Assembly (NCBI RefSeq): GCF_000300005.1 | Contig: NC_018691.1 | Location: forward strand, 4,235,001-4,299,000 | Source: Alloalcanivorax dieselolei B5 | Lineage (GTDB): Bacteria; Pseudomonadota; Gammaproteobacteria; Pseudomonadales; Alcanivoracaceae | DNA: 64,000 nt | Reading direction: 5' to 3' | In this document: positions 1 to 8,615 of the stretch, in pieces | Position numbering within the stretch: position 1 is the stretch's first letter | Layout: each line of letters begins with the position of its first letter | Program-made: the position numbers and the translations under genes | The notes under the pieces: generated by a model | Told to the model about the DNA's origin: nothing | The model's input: the letters and a program-made list of their open reading frames with translations, nothing else | The model's database searches: none

Positions 1-560
1 CCCAATTCGACATCGGCCCGCAACGCCACGGAGTCGTATCCCTGCACCAGTGGATAGAGGAACTCGTGGATGGCAATGGGCTGATTGCCTCGATAACGCT
101 TATCGAAATCGTCCCGCTCCAGCATCCGCGCCACCGTATACTGACTGGCCAGGCGAATCAGGTCGGCGGCGTCCAGCTCGCTCATCCAGGAAGAGTTGAA
201 CGCGACCTCGGTCTTTTCCGGATCCAGGATCTTGAACACCTGCTCCTTGTAAGTCTCCGCATTGCGCAGCACGTCCTCACGGCTGAGCGGCGGCCGGGTG
301 ACGCTCTTTCCAGACGGATCCCCGATCATGCCGGTGAAATCACCGATCAGGAAGATCACCTGGTGCCCCAGATCCTGAAAGTGGCGCAGCTTGTTGATCA
401 GAACGGTATGCCCCAGATGCAGATCCGGAGCGGTGGGATCAAATCCGGCTTTGACACGAAGAGGGCGTCCGCTTTCCAGACGAGCCCGCAATTCGTCTTC
501 CTGAATAATCTCATCCGCGCCCCGGCGAATCAGTGCCAGCTGTTGATCCACATCAATCAT
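1..560 (-). CDS. tyrS: Tyrosyl-tRNA synthetase, N-terminal part (runs off the left edge)
   Basis: Charges tRNA-Tyr with tyrosine in the cytoplasm. Translating the minus strand from the ATG at 560 gives about 186 residues of a class I aminoacyl-tRNA synthetase: [19 protein letters not shown], then the HIGH-type signature HLGH around residue 49 and the conserved [14 protein letters not shown] segment. These match the type II (TyrZ-like) TyrRS family, usually about 400 residues, so slightly under half is present and the KMSKS region and S4-like domain lie outside the window. It is divergent from the M23 peptidase gene, the same arrangement as tyrZ in Pseudomonas. Nothing in the visible part looks damaged. 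Confidence 0.95.
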   Translation of the reverse strand, partial: MIDVDQQLALIRRGADEIIQEDELRARLESGRPLRVKAGFDPTAPDLHLGHTVLINKLRHFQDLGHQVIFLIGDFTGMIGDPSGKSVTRPPLSREDVLRNAETYKEQVFKILDPEKTEVAFNSSWMSELDAADLIRLASQYTVARMLERDDFDKRYRGNQPIAIHEFLYPLVQGYDSVALRADVEL

Positions 561-686
561 CGATTGCCTCTGCCATTCCATATCCGCGCCCCGCTCCCGC
601 CCCGAAAGCCCGGGAACCAGCGCCGCTAGCGGTGCTCCAATAACACCAGCCTGTTTGAACCGCGGCATTGTAGCACCTTGGAATAG

Positions 687-716
687 TTGTAAAAGACATA
701 TAAAGACAGGTATCTT
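687..716 (+). promoter_or_regulatory. Possible sigma70 promoter for the M23 peptidase/anmK pair
   Basis: TTGTAA at 687-692, an 18-base spacer and TATCTT at 711-716 lie in the divergent tyrS/peptidase gap, about 60 bases before the peptidase ATG. The match is moderate and unsupported by other evidence. TATAAA at 699-704 is an alternative -10. Confidence 0.25.
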
Positions 717-774
717 TGCTGCAATATTTTTTTCATCGCCTCAGGCGGCACAAACTCAGAGCGCTACTAACAGC

Positions 775-2157
775 ATGAGAAAACATATATCCGCCCTCGG
801 TCGATCGGTGCGCCACTTTCCCCGCACCCACCTTTTGCTCTCCGGAAGCCTTGTTTTGATCGTCACACTGGTGACCCTGTTACCAGAATCCGGAGAAAGT
901 CGACCCGAACGCCCGCAGACCCTGAATTTGAACCTCAACGCCGCCGGCGATCCCCCCGTCGCCGCCAAACCGGCTCCGACGGCGGACACCGAATCCGCAC
1001 CAGACAGCGATCTCGCCGCCGAACCGGCACCTCCCGAACCAACTCCCCAATGGGAGACCATCACCGTGGCCGCGGGCGACACCCTGGGCCGCCTGCTGCA
1101 GGACCGCGGCGTTACCGCCGCCCAGGTTCATCGGCTGGTGACCGGCGACAAGCGCCTGCAGGATCTCAAGAATATCCGCCCCGGCCAGACCTTCGAGGTT
1201 TTGCTCAACGAGCAGGGCGAACTTCAGGCCCTGAAGTACAAGCCTTCCAGGATCCAGACCATCACCGCCACCCTCACCGGGGACGGCACCTGGCAAGCCA
1301 GCAGCGAGCAGCGCGAGTACCAGCGCCGCGTCCGCTTCGCCGACGCCACCATCAACAGTTCGCTGTTCCTGGCCGGCCAGGCCGCTGGCATGAGCGACAA
1401 TCTGACCATGCAACTGGCCAACATCTTCGGCTGGGATGTGGATTTCGTTCTCGATATCCGGCCCGGAGACCGCTTCCGCGTGCTCTTCGAGGAGCTGTAC
1501 CTGGACGGCGAGAAAGTCGGCGAAGGGGACATCCTGGCCGCCGAGTTCTGGAACCGGGGCCGTCACTTGACCGCCTATCAGTATCAGGATGAAGACGGCG
1601 CCGTGGCGTATCTGGACGCGGAAGGCAACTCCATGCGCAAAGCCTTCATCCGCACCCCGGTGGCGTTTTCCCGCATCAGTTCCGGCTTTAACCCGGGACG
1701 CCGCCATCCGGTGCTGAACACCATCCGCGCGCACAAGGGCACCGACTATGCCGCCCCCTCCGGCACGCCGATCAAGGCCGCCGGCAAAGGCAAGGTGATC
1801 TTCGCCGGTGTCAAAGGCGGCTATGGCAACGTAATCATCGTCCAACACGGCCGCCGCTACACCACGCTGTACGCCCACATGCGCGGCTTCGCCAAGGGCA
1901 TTCGCGTGGGCACGCGGGTCAATCAGGGCCAGACCATCGGCTACGTGGGCTCTTCCGGCCTCGCCACCGGCCCGCACCTGCACTACGAATTCCGCATTGA
2001 TGGCGTGCATCGCAATCCGCAAACCGTCCCACTACCCAAAGCGCAGGGCGTCAGCCCGGGGAACAAGGAGCAGTACCTGGCCCAGGTGCGTCGCGTGAAC
2101 TCGCAGATGACTCTGTTTGCCGGAGCCGCCACCCTGGCACGCAGCGATGTCCGGTGA
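775..2157 (+). CDS. Membrane-anchored M23 family murein endopeptidase (MepM/OapA-like)
   Basis: Predicted periplasmic zinc endopeptidase that cleaves peptide cross-links in peptidoglycan. From the ATG at 775 the protein has 460 residues. A basic N-terminus precedes one membrane segment (about residues 20-36), followed by an Ala/Pro-rich linker and an OapA/LysM-like domain beginning TITVAAGDTLGRLLQDRG. The C-terminal M23 domain shows the metal-binding HKGTDY (H320, D324) and GPHLHYEF (H401, H403) motifs. The reading frame is open 40 codons further upstream, but that part lacks signal-anchor character, so the later ATG was chosen. It overlaps anmK by 11 bases, and the same pair follows tyrZ in Pseudomonas, linking wall opening to anhydro-sugar recycling. 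Confidence 0.9.
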   Translation: MRKHISALGRSVRHFPRTHLLLSGSLVLIVTLVTLLPESGESRPERPQTLNLNLNAAGDPPVAAKPAPTADTESAPDSDLAAEPAPPEPTPQWETITVAAGDTLGRLLQDRGVTAAQVHRLVTGDKRLQDLKNIRPGQTFEVLLNEQGELQALKYKPSRIQTITATLTGDGTWQASSEQREYQRRVRFADATINSSLFLAGQAAGMSDNLTMQLANIFGWDVDFVLDIRPGDRFRVLFEELYLDGEKVGEGDILAAEFWNRGRHLTAYQYQDEDGAVAYLDAEGNSMRKAFIRTPVAFSRISSGFNPGRRHPVLNTIRAHKGTDYAAPSGTPIKAAGKGKVIFAGVKGGYGNVIIVQHGRRYTTLYAHMRGFAKGIRVGTRVNQGQTIGYVGSSGLATGPHLHYEFRIDGVHRNPQTVPLPKAQGVSPGNKEQYLAQVRRVNSQMTLFAGAATLARSDVR

Positions 2158-3238
2158 CGGGCTCTACATTGGTCTGATGACCGGCACCAGCGTCGATGGC
2201 ATCGACGCGGTGCTGGCCTGCATTGGCAAGCGGGATTTCCAACTCCTCGCCCATCAGGGCTTCCCCTTACCCGATACCCTGCGCGATGACATTCTGAAGC
2301 TGTGTCGCAGTGGCCCGGACGAGATCGACCAGGCCGGACACGTTCATCGTCAGCTCGGTGAAGCTTACGCCCGCGCCACACTGGCCTTGCTGGCGCAATC
2401 CGGTCACCGACCGGAGCAGATCCATGCCGTGGGCTGTCATGGCCAGACCGTTCGCCATCGCCCCGGCGAGCTCGGTTTCAGCATTCAACTGGGCTGCCCG
2501 GACACCCTGGCCGTCCGCACCGGCATCCCGGTAGTGAGCAACTTCCGCAATAAAGACATGGTGCTCGGCGGCCAGGGAGCCCCCCTGGTACCCCGCTTCC
2601 ACCAGCGGCTGTTCGGCGCGGCGGCGCAAAGGGTCGCGGTGGTCAACATTGGCGGCATGGCCAACGTCACTCTACTGGATGAGGGCAAACTGATTGGCGG
2701 CTTTGATACCGGCCCCGGCAATGTCCTGATGGACCTCTGGATACAGCGCCATCAGGGCGAGCCCTATGACCGGAACGGCGCCTGGGCCGCTGGCGGCACC
2801 CTCTTGCCGGATCTGCTGAGCAGCCTGCTGGCCGATCCCTATTTTCGGTTGCCGCCCCCGAAAAGCACCGGCCGTGAGCATTTCAACGCGGACTGGCTGC
2901 AACAGCGACTGCCAGCGGACGGCAATGCGCGGCAGGTGCAAAGCACTCTGGCGGAACTGACCGCCCGCACTATCGCCAACGCCCTTAACGATTTCGCGCC
3001 ACAACGGCTGCTGGTTTGTGGCGGAGGTGCCAATAACCGGCATTTACTCGCCCGCCTCCATGCCCTGCTCGACATCCCGGTGTGTTCCACCGAGGATTTT
3101 GGTCTGCATCCGGACTGGGTGGAAGCCGGCGCTTTTGCCTGGCTGGCCTGGGCCAGGATCGAAGGAGAAACCGGGAATGCGCCGGCGGTCACCGGAGCCA
3201 GCCGGGCCGCGGTGCTCGGCCAGCTCACGCTGCCCTGA
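2147..3238 (+). CDS. anmK: Anhydro-N-acetylmuramic acid kinase
   Basis: Hydrolyses and phosphorylates 1,6-anhydro-MurNAc to MurNAc-6-phosphate in cytoplasmic peptidoglycan recycling. The 363-residue product has the usual family length. It carries the phosphate-binding GLMTGTSVDGIDAVL near the N-terminus, the GCHGQTVRHRP segment, NIGGMANVT and the GGFDTGPGNVLMD motif. The ATG at 2147 lies inside the end of the M23 gene and gives the canonical N-terminus; an in-frame start 10 codons upstream adds nothing recognisable. The stop TGA abuts the stop of the convergent PAP2 gene (TGATCA shared junction), leaving no room for a terminator between them. Confidence 0.95.
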   Translation: MSGDGLYIGLMTGTSVDGIDAVLACIGKRDFQLLAHQGFPLPDTLRDDILKLCRSGPDEIDQAGHVHRQLGEAYARATLALLAQSGHRPEQIHAVGCHGQTVRHRPGELGFSIQLGCPDTLAVRTGIPVVSNFRNKDMVLGGQGAPLVPRFHQRLFGAAAQRVAVVNIGGMANVTLLDEGKLIGGFDTGPGNVLMDLWIQRHQGEPYDRNGAWAAGGTLLPDLLSSLLADPYFRLPPPKSTGREHFNADWLQQRLPADGNARQVQSTLAELTARTIANALNDFAPQRLLVCGGGANNRHLLARLHALLDIPVCSTEDFGLHPDWVEAGAFAWLAWARIEGETGNAPAVTGASRAAVLGQLTLP

Positions 3239-3796
3239 TCACACGCTCCCGAGAATCCAAAGCGCGCTCAGCGTGGACGAGATGCCCAGGGTGGCGCCGG
3301 CGAGGATATCCGTGGGGTAGTGAACGCCCAGCAGCACACGCGAGGCGCCCACCATAAGAGCGAACAGCACGGCCATGGGCACCAGTGCCGGGAAGAAAAC
3401 ACAGATCAGGGTGGCCATGACGGAAGCCGCGGCGGTATGCCCCGACGGGAAGCTGAAGCGGTCCGCCGGTTTGATGAAGGCATTGAGCGCCTCCACGCTG
3501 TCCGCCGGACGCGGACGGCGAATCAGATTCTTCAGCAACATGAACGCCGGCACCTCAATGACGTAGGCAATCGCCGCCGCCTGCGCGAACACCGTGCCGA
3601 TGCCATCCAGCAGCGTCCACACCAGAGCCACCAGCACCACGTACAGAGGCCCATCACCAAGGCGGGATACCAGGCGTGCCGCTCGGGCCCAACGGGCTGC
3701 CCGCGGCTGTCTGGACAGCCAGCACATGGCACGCACGTCGGCGGCGGTCATACGTTGGAAACTGGGTCGCTGAATCATCATGCCTCCAGCATCCAT
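3239..3796 (-). CDS. PAP2 superfamily membrane phosphatase
   Basis: Integral membrane acid-phosphatase-like protein, probably acting on a lipid phosphate such as undecaprenyl pyrophosphate or phosphatidylglycerophosphate; the substrate cannot be read from sequence. The 185-residue product carries all three PAP2 motifs in order: KNLIRRPRP, FPSGHTAAA and SRVLLGVHYPTD, with the catalytic histidines in the last two. Several hydrophobic segments flank them. Methionines at codons 6 and 7 are alternative starts. Convergent with anmK and reading away from erpA. Its location next to murein-recycling genes fits a role in wall-lipid turnover, but that is inference. Confidence 0.88.
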   Translation of the reverse strand: MDAGGMMIQRPSFQRMTAADVRAMCWLSRQPRAARWARAARLVSRLGDGPLYVVLVALVWTLLDGIGTVFAQAAAIAYVIEVPAFMLLKNLIRRPRPADSVEALNAFIKPADRFSFPSGHTAAASVMATLICVFFPALVPMAVLFALMVGASRVLLGVHYPTDILAGATLGISSTLSALWILGSV

Positions 3797-3884
3797 GCCC
3801 GTGGAGACAATGATTTGACTGTTTGGTGACGGTTTTATGACGATCCGTCAGGGGTGTCTCGCACGGAGATTGCCCTTGAAAGAT

Positions 3885-4223
3885 TTACACAGAGAAGGAG
3901 GAGCCGCAACCGCAGGTTGTTGCGGCGTTGGGATTGTTGACCACGAAGCGGGAGCCCATCAGCCCCTTCTCATAGTCCACTTCGGAGCCATCCAGGTACT
4001 GAATACTCATGGCATCCACCAGCAAGGTCACGCCTTCCCGGTCCACCGAGGTATCGTCGTCGTTAACCTGCTCATCGAAAGTAAAGCCGTAGGAGAACCC
4101 CGCGCAACCGCCGCCGGTGATGTACACCCGCAGCTTCAGATCGGGATTGCCTTCGTCATCACGCAACTCCTGGACTTTCTGAGCCGCGCGCTCGGTCAGG
4201 GTAATAGGTGCGGATTCGCTCAT
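3885..4223 (-). CDS. erpA: A-type iron-sulfur cluster insertion protein ErpA
   Basis: Carrier that delivers [4Fe-4S]/[2Fe-2S] clusters to apoproteins such as IspG and IspH. From the ATG at 4223 it is 112 residues. The three cluster-ligating cysteines are present: C40 in [10 protein letters not shown] and C104/C106 in TTCGCGSS. The sequence is ErpA-like rather than IscA-like ([23 protein letters not shown]). A second ATG sits one codon upstream. The reading frame opens at 4259, but those extra residues are not family-like. A near-consensus IscR type 1 site lies 36 bases upstream. The tyrS-M23-anmK-erpA neighbourhood matches Pseudomonas. Confidence 0.95.
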   Translation of the reverse strand: MSESAPITLTERAAQKVQELRDDEGNPDLKLRVYITGGGCAGFSYGFTFDEQVNDDDTSVDREGVTLLVDAMSIQYLDGSEVDYEKGLMGSRFVVNNPNAATTCGCGSSFSV

Positions 4224-4258
4224 CATGATCACTTCATATCCAGGGCGAGCATGGTCCA

Positions 4259-4283
4259 ATACCTGAGTGTTTTAGTCAAGAAT
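4259..4283 (-). promoter_or_regulatory. IscR type 1 binding site upstream of erpA
   Basis: Read on the minus strand, these 25 bases match the enterobacterial type 1 IscR consensus ATASYYGACTRWWWYAGTCRRSTAT at 23 of 25 positions by my alignment; the core is TTGACTAAAACACTCAGG. The TTGACT can serve as the -35 of the erpA promoter, so bound [2Fe-2S]-IscR would occlude polymerase. ErpA is an IscR target in E. coli; regulation here is inferred. Confidence 0.7.
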
Positions 4284-4349
4284 AGCCGGCGGCGGCTTGT
4301 GCCACCGCCATAAACCTCACCGGCATCAGCTTGAAACAGGCTCGATAGC

Positions 4350-4787
4350 TCAGACGGTTTCCGCCGGATCCGCCTCGACCTGTTCTCCGGCTTTCTGCCC
4401 GGGGGCCGGCAGATTACGCCGTTCCTCGTCCATGCGCACCAGTTTACCGTTGACCCGGGCGCCCATCACCATTTCCAGCATGATGTAATAGACATTGCCG
4501 TCCACCGACGCCTTGCTGGCCAGTTCCAGATGCTCGGCGGCACTGACGTCGCCCTCGACCCGGCCGTTGATGGTGACCCGCGGCACGTGAATCTCGCCAC
4601 GCACCACCCCTGTTTCACCGATGATCAGCTGTCCGCCTTCATCGCCGGCACGAATGTTCCCTTCCACTTCCCCCTGAATATGCAGGCCGCCGGTGAATTC
4701 CACATCCCCCAAGATGCGGGCACTGGCGGCAATCAGGGTGTGGTCGCGAAAGCCTTGTGCATTGCCTTTCTTATCTCGACCCAACAC
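4350..4787 (-). CDS. Bactofilin (polymer-forming cytoskeletal protein)
   Basis: Bactofilins assemble into non-nucleotide-dependent filaments that scaffold wall synthesis or cell shape. The 145-residue product is a single right-handed beta-helix domain of short repeats (ARILGDVEFTGGLHIQGEVEGNI, then GQLIIGETGVVRGEI, VTINGRVEGDV, LELASKASVDGNV), flanked by charged tails. The start is a GTG at 4787 with AGGAGA six bases upstream. It lies between erpA and a DUF6776-type membrane protein on the same strand, probably cotranscribed with the latter (67-base gap). No transmembrane segment is visible. The specific cellular role is not determinable here. Confidence 0.9.
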   Translation of the reverse strand: MLGRDKKGNAQGFRDHTLIAASARILGDVEFTGGLHIQGEVEGNIRAGDEGGQLIIGETGVVRGEIHVPRVTINGRVEGDVSAAEHLELASKASVDGNVYYIMLEMVMGARVNGKLVRMDEERRNLPAPGQKAGEQVEADPAETV

Positions 4788-4854
4788 CGTTGTCTCCTGA
4801 TGATTATCGTTGTACCGGAGCGCTTCGAAGCACGCCCCGCTCCCCCCCGGAAGC

Positions 4855-5607
4855 TCACCAAGGCAGTCGTTGTTCCGACTGCGCGGTCCTTCGCCCGGAT
4901 GCCGTGGCGGTCACCTCCAGAGATGACACCTGCAGTTCCGCGGGCACCGTTACGATACCCGAAAGCTCCTGAAAATACCGGAACTGAAACCTGTCCTCAC
5001 TGTGCTCTTCCAGGTAATCGGCGGCATCGGCAGTGAACGCCTCGCCACCACGGCTGCCGCGCAAGGTGAAACTGACACGGCCGGACAGGGCGTCCCGGTT
5101 CTCCCCGGTTTGCACCAGCACCAGGCGATAACGCACCCGCCGTTCGCCCTCAGCGGGACTCAATTCCAGCTTTTGCACCACCAGCCCATGATCTTCGTCG
5201 CTGGGGGACATCACACTCTTGTAGAACGAGACCGCTTGCTCCAGTTCCGCCTGCTGATCGCGCAGGGCCCGGATTTCCTGACGCAGCTGCTCGCGCGCCT
5301 GTTCCCCCACCTGGGCTTCGGTGCGGTACACCGCCAAATCCTTGCGGGCCTGATCCAGTTCCTGTTTGACTTGGTGCAAAGAGCGCCGGGCAGGACCGTC
5401 CTCTTCACCTTCGCTACTATCGCCGGCGATCACCGACAGCCCCGGCACACCATACCACCAGACCAGAGCGCCGCCGCCCACCAAACACGCCAGGCACAGC
5501 ACCGACCCCGCCAGGCCCGCCAACAAACGCCGCCGGCGCTGGGTGGAGGGGCTGATCGGCACCAGCACCACATCGTCCAACCGGTTTTTCACGCCCCACT
5601 TCGCCAT
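4855..5607 (-). CDS. DUF6776-type bitopic membrane protein with coiled coil
   Basis: No known function. From the ATG at 5607 it has 250 residues: a short basic cytoplasmic N-terminus, one transmembrane helix (about 30-50, RLLAGLAGSVLCLACLVGGG), an acidic linker, a heptad-rich coiled coil (about 75-125, QVKQELDQARKDLAVYRTEA), and a C-terminal beta-rich domain beginning AVSFYKSVMSPSD. The FYKSVMSP segment and overall layout are those of the DUF6776 family found beside bactofilin genes in pseudomonads. A GTG three codons upstream is an alternative start. Pairing with the bactofilin suggests it may anchor that filament to the membrane; this is inference. Confidence 0.75.
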   Translation of the reverse strand: MAKWGVKNRLDDVVLVPISPSTQRRRRLLAGLAGSVLCLACLVGGGALVWWYGVPGLSVIAGDSSEGEEDGPARRSLHQVKQELDQARKDLAVYRTEAQVGEQAREQLRQEIRALRDQQAELEQAVSFYKSVMSPSDEDHGLVVQKLELSPAEGERRVRYRLVLVQTGENRDALSGRVSFTLRGSRGGEAFTADAADYLEEHSEDRFQFRYFQELSGIVTVPAELQVSSLEVTATASGRRTAQSEQRLPW

Positions 5608-5770
5608 CAGGACCACAACCCGCTATCGCCATCAGCGATGCACGCCCTGAGTTTGTTTGCCGTTTCGGCCAAGGCCATAGAATGCTCCAAACAGGTAACG
5701 CCCCAAGCCCCGGGCCATTCAAGCCACCGGACCGGGGAAAATAATAGGCAGGGCCGTCCGGCCCGGCAAC

Positions 5771-7147
5771 TCAGGCCGTCTTATCCTCACCCGCGGGGCG
5801 CCGCCCCTCGGCCGCCATCCCCGCGCCGTTGGCCATGCGCTCCGCCAGGGAATCATACAATGGACGCGACCATACCAGTTTCGATACCGCGGCGGACAGA
5901 AAAGCGCCCACCATCAGAGACAACAGCAGATCGTGTCGGTTGCCAGTCAATTCCATGACGATCACGAAGGAGGTGATCGGACGCTGAATCACGCCGGCCA
6001 GAAACGCCGCCATCGCCACCACGGTGATGCCGATCACCGAGGACTCCGGAAACCAGCCGCTCAAGGCACTGCCAATGCCGGCACCGGCGGCCAGGCTGGG
6101 CGAAAACAAGCCCCCGGGCAGCCCGGTGAAATAGGACACCAGGGTCGCGCCCATTTTCGCCAGCGGGAAGGACCAGTCACCGACATGCTCCCCATCCAGC
6201 AGGCTGCGCGCCTCCTCGTAACCACTGCCGTAAGTGGCGCCGCCGGTAAGCAACCCCAGTGCCACCAGCACCACGCCGCAGAGAAACACTACCCGATACG
6301 GGTGCCTGACGGCATGTGGCGTCAGCCAGCGGCTACCACTGATCAGCAGACGACTGAACAGACCGCCCAGCAAGCCGCAGATGAGCGCCACCACGCCGAT
6401 GGCCAGCCAGTTGGCGGTCAGCTCCAGATCGCCCTGGGGATGGCCAAAGTAGCTGTAGTGGCCGTTGATCATCAGCACCACCACGCCAGAGAGAATGATC
6501 GCCAGAATCAGGGTGCCGCTGGTGCGTTGCTCGAAGGAGCCGGACAGTTCCTCAATGGCGAACACGATGCCGGCCAGCGGGGCATTGAACGCCGCCGACA
6601 CCCCGGCCGCGCCCCCGGCGACGATCAGGGCGTTATCCACGTATTTCTGCTGCAGGCGTCCGACCTGGCCCACCGAATACATCATCGCCGCGCCAATTTG
6701 TACGCTGGGGCCCTCGCGACCGATACTGGCGCCACACAGCACCCCGAGCACGGTGAGAACGAACTTCAGCGCGATCACCCGCAGCGACAGAAAGGTCGGG
6801 CGCAACCAATGGTAGCGTTGCTTCAGCACCACCAGTACCTGAGGAATCCCACTACCCTGGGCTTCCGGCCCCATGCGGCGCATCAGCCAGATGATCACCA
6901 TCATCCCCAGCGGGGTCATGACAACGGGGATGTAAGGCGAATAGGCGTGAATGCGGTTGAAGGTTTCCGAAGCCAGTTCCACCGCCCAGGCGAACCCCAC
7001 CACCAGCAACCCGACCAGCAAGGCACCGATCCAGAACACGGCACGCAGCTTCCAGTCCTGAATGGTGCCCAGTTGCCTGCGCGTAAGGCGCCGCGTGCGG
7101 AAGAAGTAATAACGTAACAGCCGGCCGGAACGCGGTCCTCTCTTCAC
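5771..7147 (-). CDS. clcA: ClC family chloride/proton antiporter
   Basis: Multi-pass membrane protein exchanging chloride for protons. The selectivity motifs appear in order: GSGIPQV, GREGPSVQIG (gating glutamate), AIEEL (matching the intracellular proton glutamate of E. coli ClC), GGLFSPSLAAGAGIG and a late PLYD tyrosine. Conservation of both glutamates indicates a coupled antiporter rather than a channel. I place the start at a GTG (7147) preceded by GGGGA, giving 458 residues; an ATG at 7210 lacks a ribosome-binding site and would extend toward the hemJ promoter. No C-terminal CBS domains are present. Divergent from hemJ. The symbol is by family, not proven orthology. Confidence 0.85.
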   Translation of the reverse strand: MKRGPRSGRLLRYYFFRTRRLTRRQLGTIQDWKLRAVFWIGALLVGLLVVGFAWAVELASETFNRIHAYSPYIPVVMTPLGMMVIIWLMRRMGPEAQGSGIPQVLVVLKQRYHWLRPTFLSLRVIALKFVLTVLGVLCGASIGREGPSVQIGAAMMYSVGQVGRLQQKYVDNALIVAGGAAGVSAAFNAPLAGIVFAIEELSGSFEQRTSGTLILAIILSGVVVLMINGHYSYFGHPQGDLELTANWLAIGVVALICGLLGGLFSRLLISGSRWLTPHAVRHPYRVVFLCGVVLVALGLLTGGATYGSGYEEARSLLDGEHVGDWSFPLAKMGATLVSYFTGLPGGLFSPSLAAGAGIGSALSGWFPESSVIGITVVAMAAFLAGVIQRPITSFVIVMELTGNRHDLLLSLMVGAFLSAAVSKLVWSRPLYDSLAERMANGAGMAAEGRRPAGEDKTA

Positions 7148-7224
7148 TAGATTCCCCGAGCAGAAAAGCACGCCCTCCAGCCAGCCCTCCGCCAACCCGG
7201 ACGTGATCATTGAAAAAAAGCCGT

Positions 7225-7230
7225 TATAGT
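7225..7230 (+). promoter_or_regulatory. Candidate -10 element for hemJ
   Basis: TATAGT (5 of 6 to consensus) lies 60 bases before the hemJ ATG in the clcA/hemJ divergent gap. The -35 at correct spacing is poor, so the call rests on the -10 and location only. Confidence 0.35.
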
Positions 7231-7289
7231 GTACGCCCGGAAGCCCGGTACAGCCACTGGGCCACTTTCGCTGCAAGGAGCCCCACCCC

Positions 7290-7715
7290 ATGTTTTTGTG
7301 GCTGAAAGCCTTTCATTTGATTGCGGTCATCTGCTGGTTCGCCGGTATTTTTTACCTGCCACGCCTGTTCGTGTATCACGCCATGGCGGAGGATCAGGTC
7401 AGTCGCGAGCGCTTCAAGATCATGGAGCGCAAACTTTACCGGGGCATCATGAATCCGAGCATGATCGTCACCGTGGTGCTGGGCCTGTGGATGCTGATCA
7501 GCCACTGGGACCTGTACAAAACCCAGGGCTGGATGCACGCCAAGCTGGCGCTGGTGGTACTGCTGATCGGCTACCATCATATGTGCCTGGCTCACCTGAA
7601 GAAGTTCGCCGCCGACGCCAACACCAAAAGCCACCGGTTCTTTCGAGTGTTTAACGAAGTGCCGGTGCTGTTGCTGGTCGGCATCGTGATTCTGGTGGTG
7701 GTCAAACCATTCTGA
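7290..7715 (+). CDS. hemJ: Protoporphyrinogen oxidase HemJ (UPF0093 family)
   Basis: Inner-membrane enzyme converting protoporphyrinogen IX to protoporphyrin IX, the penultimate step of heme synthesis. The 141-residue product has four predicted membrane helices. It has the conserved N-terminal HLIAVICWFAGIFYLPRLFVYH with its histidines, and the MHAKLALVVLLIGYHHMC segment. AAGGAG sits upstream of the ATG. The C-terminus VVVKPF is typical of the family. hemL, another tetrapyrrole gene, is 1.7 kb downstream on the same strand, separated by thiD and thiE. No alternative assignment is attractive. Confidence 0.92.
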   Translation: MFLWLKAFHLIAVICWFAGIFYLPRLFVYHAMAEDQVSRERFKIMERKLYRGIMNPSMIVTVVLGLWMLISHWDLYKTQGWMHAKLALVVLLIGYHHMCLAHLKKFAADANTKSHRFFRVFNEVPVLLLVGIVILVVVKPF

Positions 7716-7820
7716 TCGGGGCTCTTGACGCCCTTGGTTGAACAGCTGACGCTAGCGGTATACGTCGGCGCCTCCGCCCGGCGTCCCACTTTCAGCCCTT
7801 CGGCTTTCGACGACGACACC

Positions 7821-8615
7821 ATGAAACCCAATATTCTTGTTATCGCCGGCCACGACCCTTCCGGCGGCGCCGGCATTCACGCTGATATCGAGGCCATCCA
7901 TGATCTGGGTGGACTGGCCAGCACGCTGATCACCGCACTGACGGTGCAGAACAGCCAGCATGTGCTGGGCTTCCAGTTGACCGACATCGACCTGCTGGAG
8001 CGCCAGGCGGACGCCTTGCTCGCCGACTACGATTTCCAGGCGGTGAAGATCGGCATGACCGGATCACTGGCCACGGTCCGCTTCATCGCTCGCCTGCTGG
8101 CGCGTTTACCCGGTGTACCGGTGATTCTGGACCCGGTCCTGGCGGCGGAAAGCGGCGGCAGCCTGACCCGGGAATCCCTCGGTGATGCCATGATCGACGA
8201 ACTGGCGCCGCTGTGCGAACTGCTCACCCCCAATCTGCCCGAGGCCCGGCTGCTGGCCGGAGACGATGAAACCCCGGGCGCGACGAGCACGCAAAGCGTG
8301 GCCCGTTGCGGCCAACGCCTGTGCCAGCGTGGCGCCAGAGCGGTGTTGATCACCGGCACCCATGACGACACCGATCAGGTCAGCAATCACCTGTTTCGCG
8401 GCACCGGTGAGACGCAAAGCTGGCACTGGCAACGTCTGCCCCACGTCTATCACGGCTCCGGTTGCACCCTGGCGTCCTCCATTGCCTGCCTGCGCGGCCT
8501 GGGAATGCCGCTGGAGCAGGCCGTGGCGGAGGGACAGGCCCATGTGGATCACTACCTGCGCGCTGCTTGGCGGCCGGGCCAGGGCCAGCACGTTCCCGAC
8601 AGGAGGACGCCATGA
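7821..8615 (+). CDS. thiD: Hydroxymethylpyrimidine (phosphate) kinase
   Basis: Phosphorylates HMP and HMP-P to HMP-PP for thiamine synthesis. The 264-residue ribokinase-like protein begins MKPNILVIAGHDPSGGAGIHAD, the substrate-binding signature. It retains DPVLAAESGG and the C-terminal HGSGCTLASSIA anion-hole/catalytic region. The ATG at 7821 was chosen because the 32 upstream in-frame codons are not family-like. The stop overlaps the thiE start (ATGA), indicating translational coupling. The 105-base gap after hemJ shows no recognisable TPP riboswitch, so thiamine control, if any, is not evident. Confidence 0.94.
   Translation: MKPNILVIAGHDPSGGAGIHADIEAIHDLGGLASTLITALTVQNSQHVLGFQLTDIDLLERQADALLADYDFQAVKIGMTGSLATVRFIARLLARLPGVPVILDPVLAAESGGSLTRESLGDAMIDELAPLCELLTPNLPEARLLAGDDETPGATSTQSVARCGQRLCQRGARAVLITGTHDDTDQVSNHLFRGTGETQSWHWQRLPHVYHGSGCTLASSIACLRGLGMPLEQAVAEGQAHVDHYLRAAWRPGQGQHVPDRRTP

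Noticed and set aside
5771-7291. Longer ClC start at 7291 or 7210
   Set aside because: The longer versions lack a ribosome-binding site and cross the hemJ promoter region; the GTG at 7147 with GGGGA is preferred.
7716-7820. TPP riboswitch upstream of thiD-thiE
   Set aside because: The 105-base gap lacks the conserved CUGAGA and ACCUGAUC-type elements, so no riboswitch is called.
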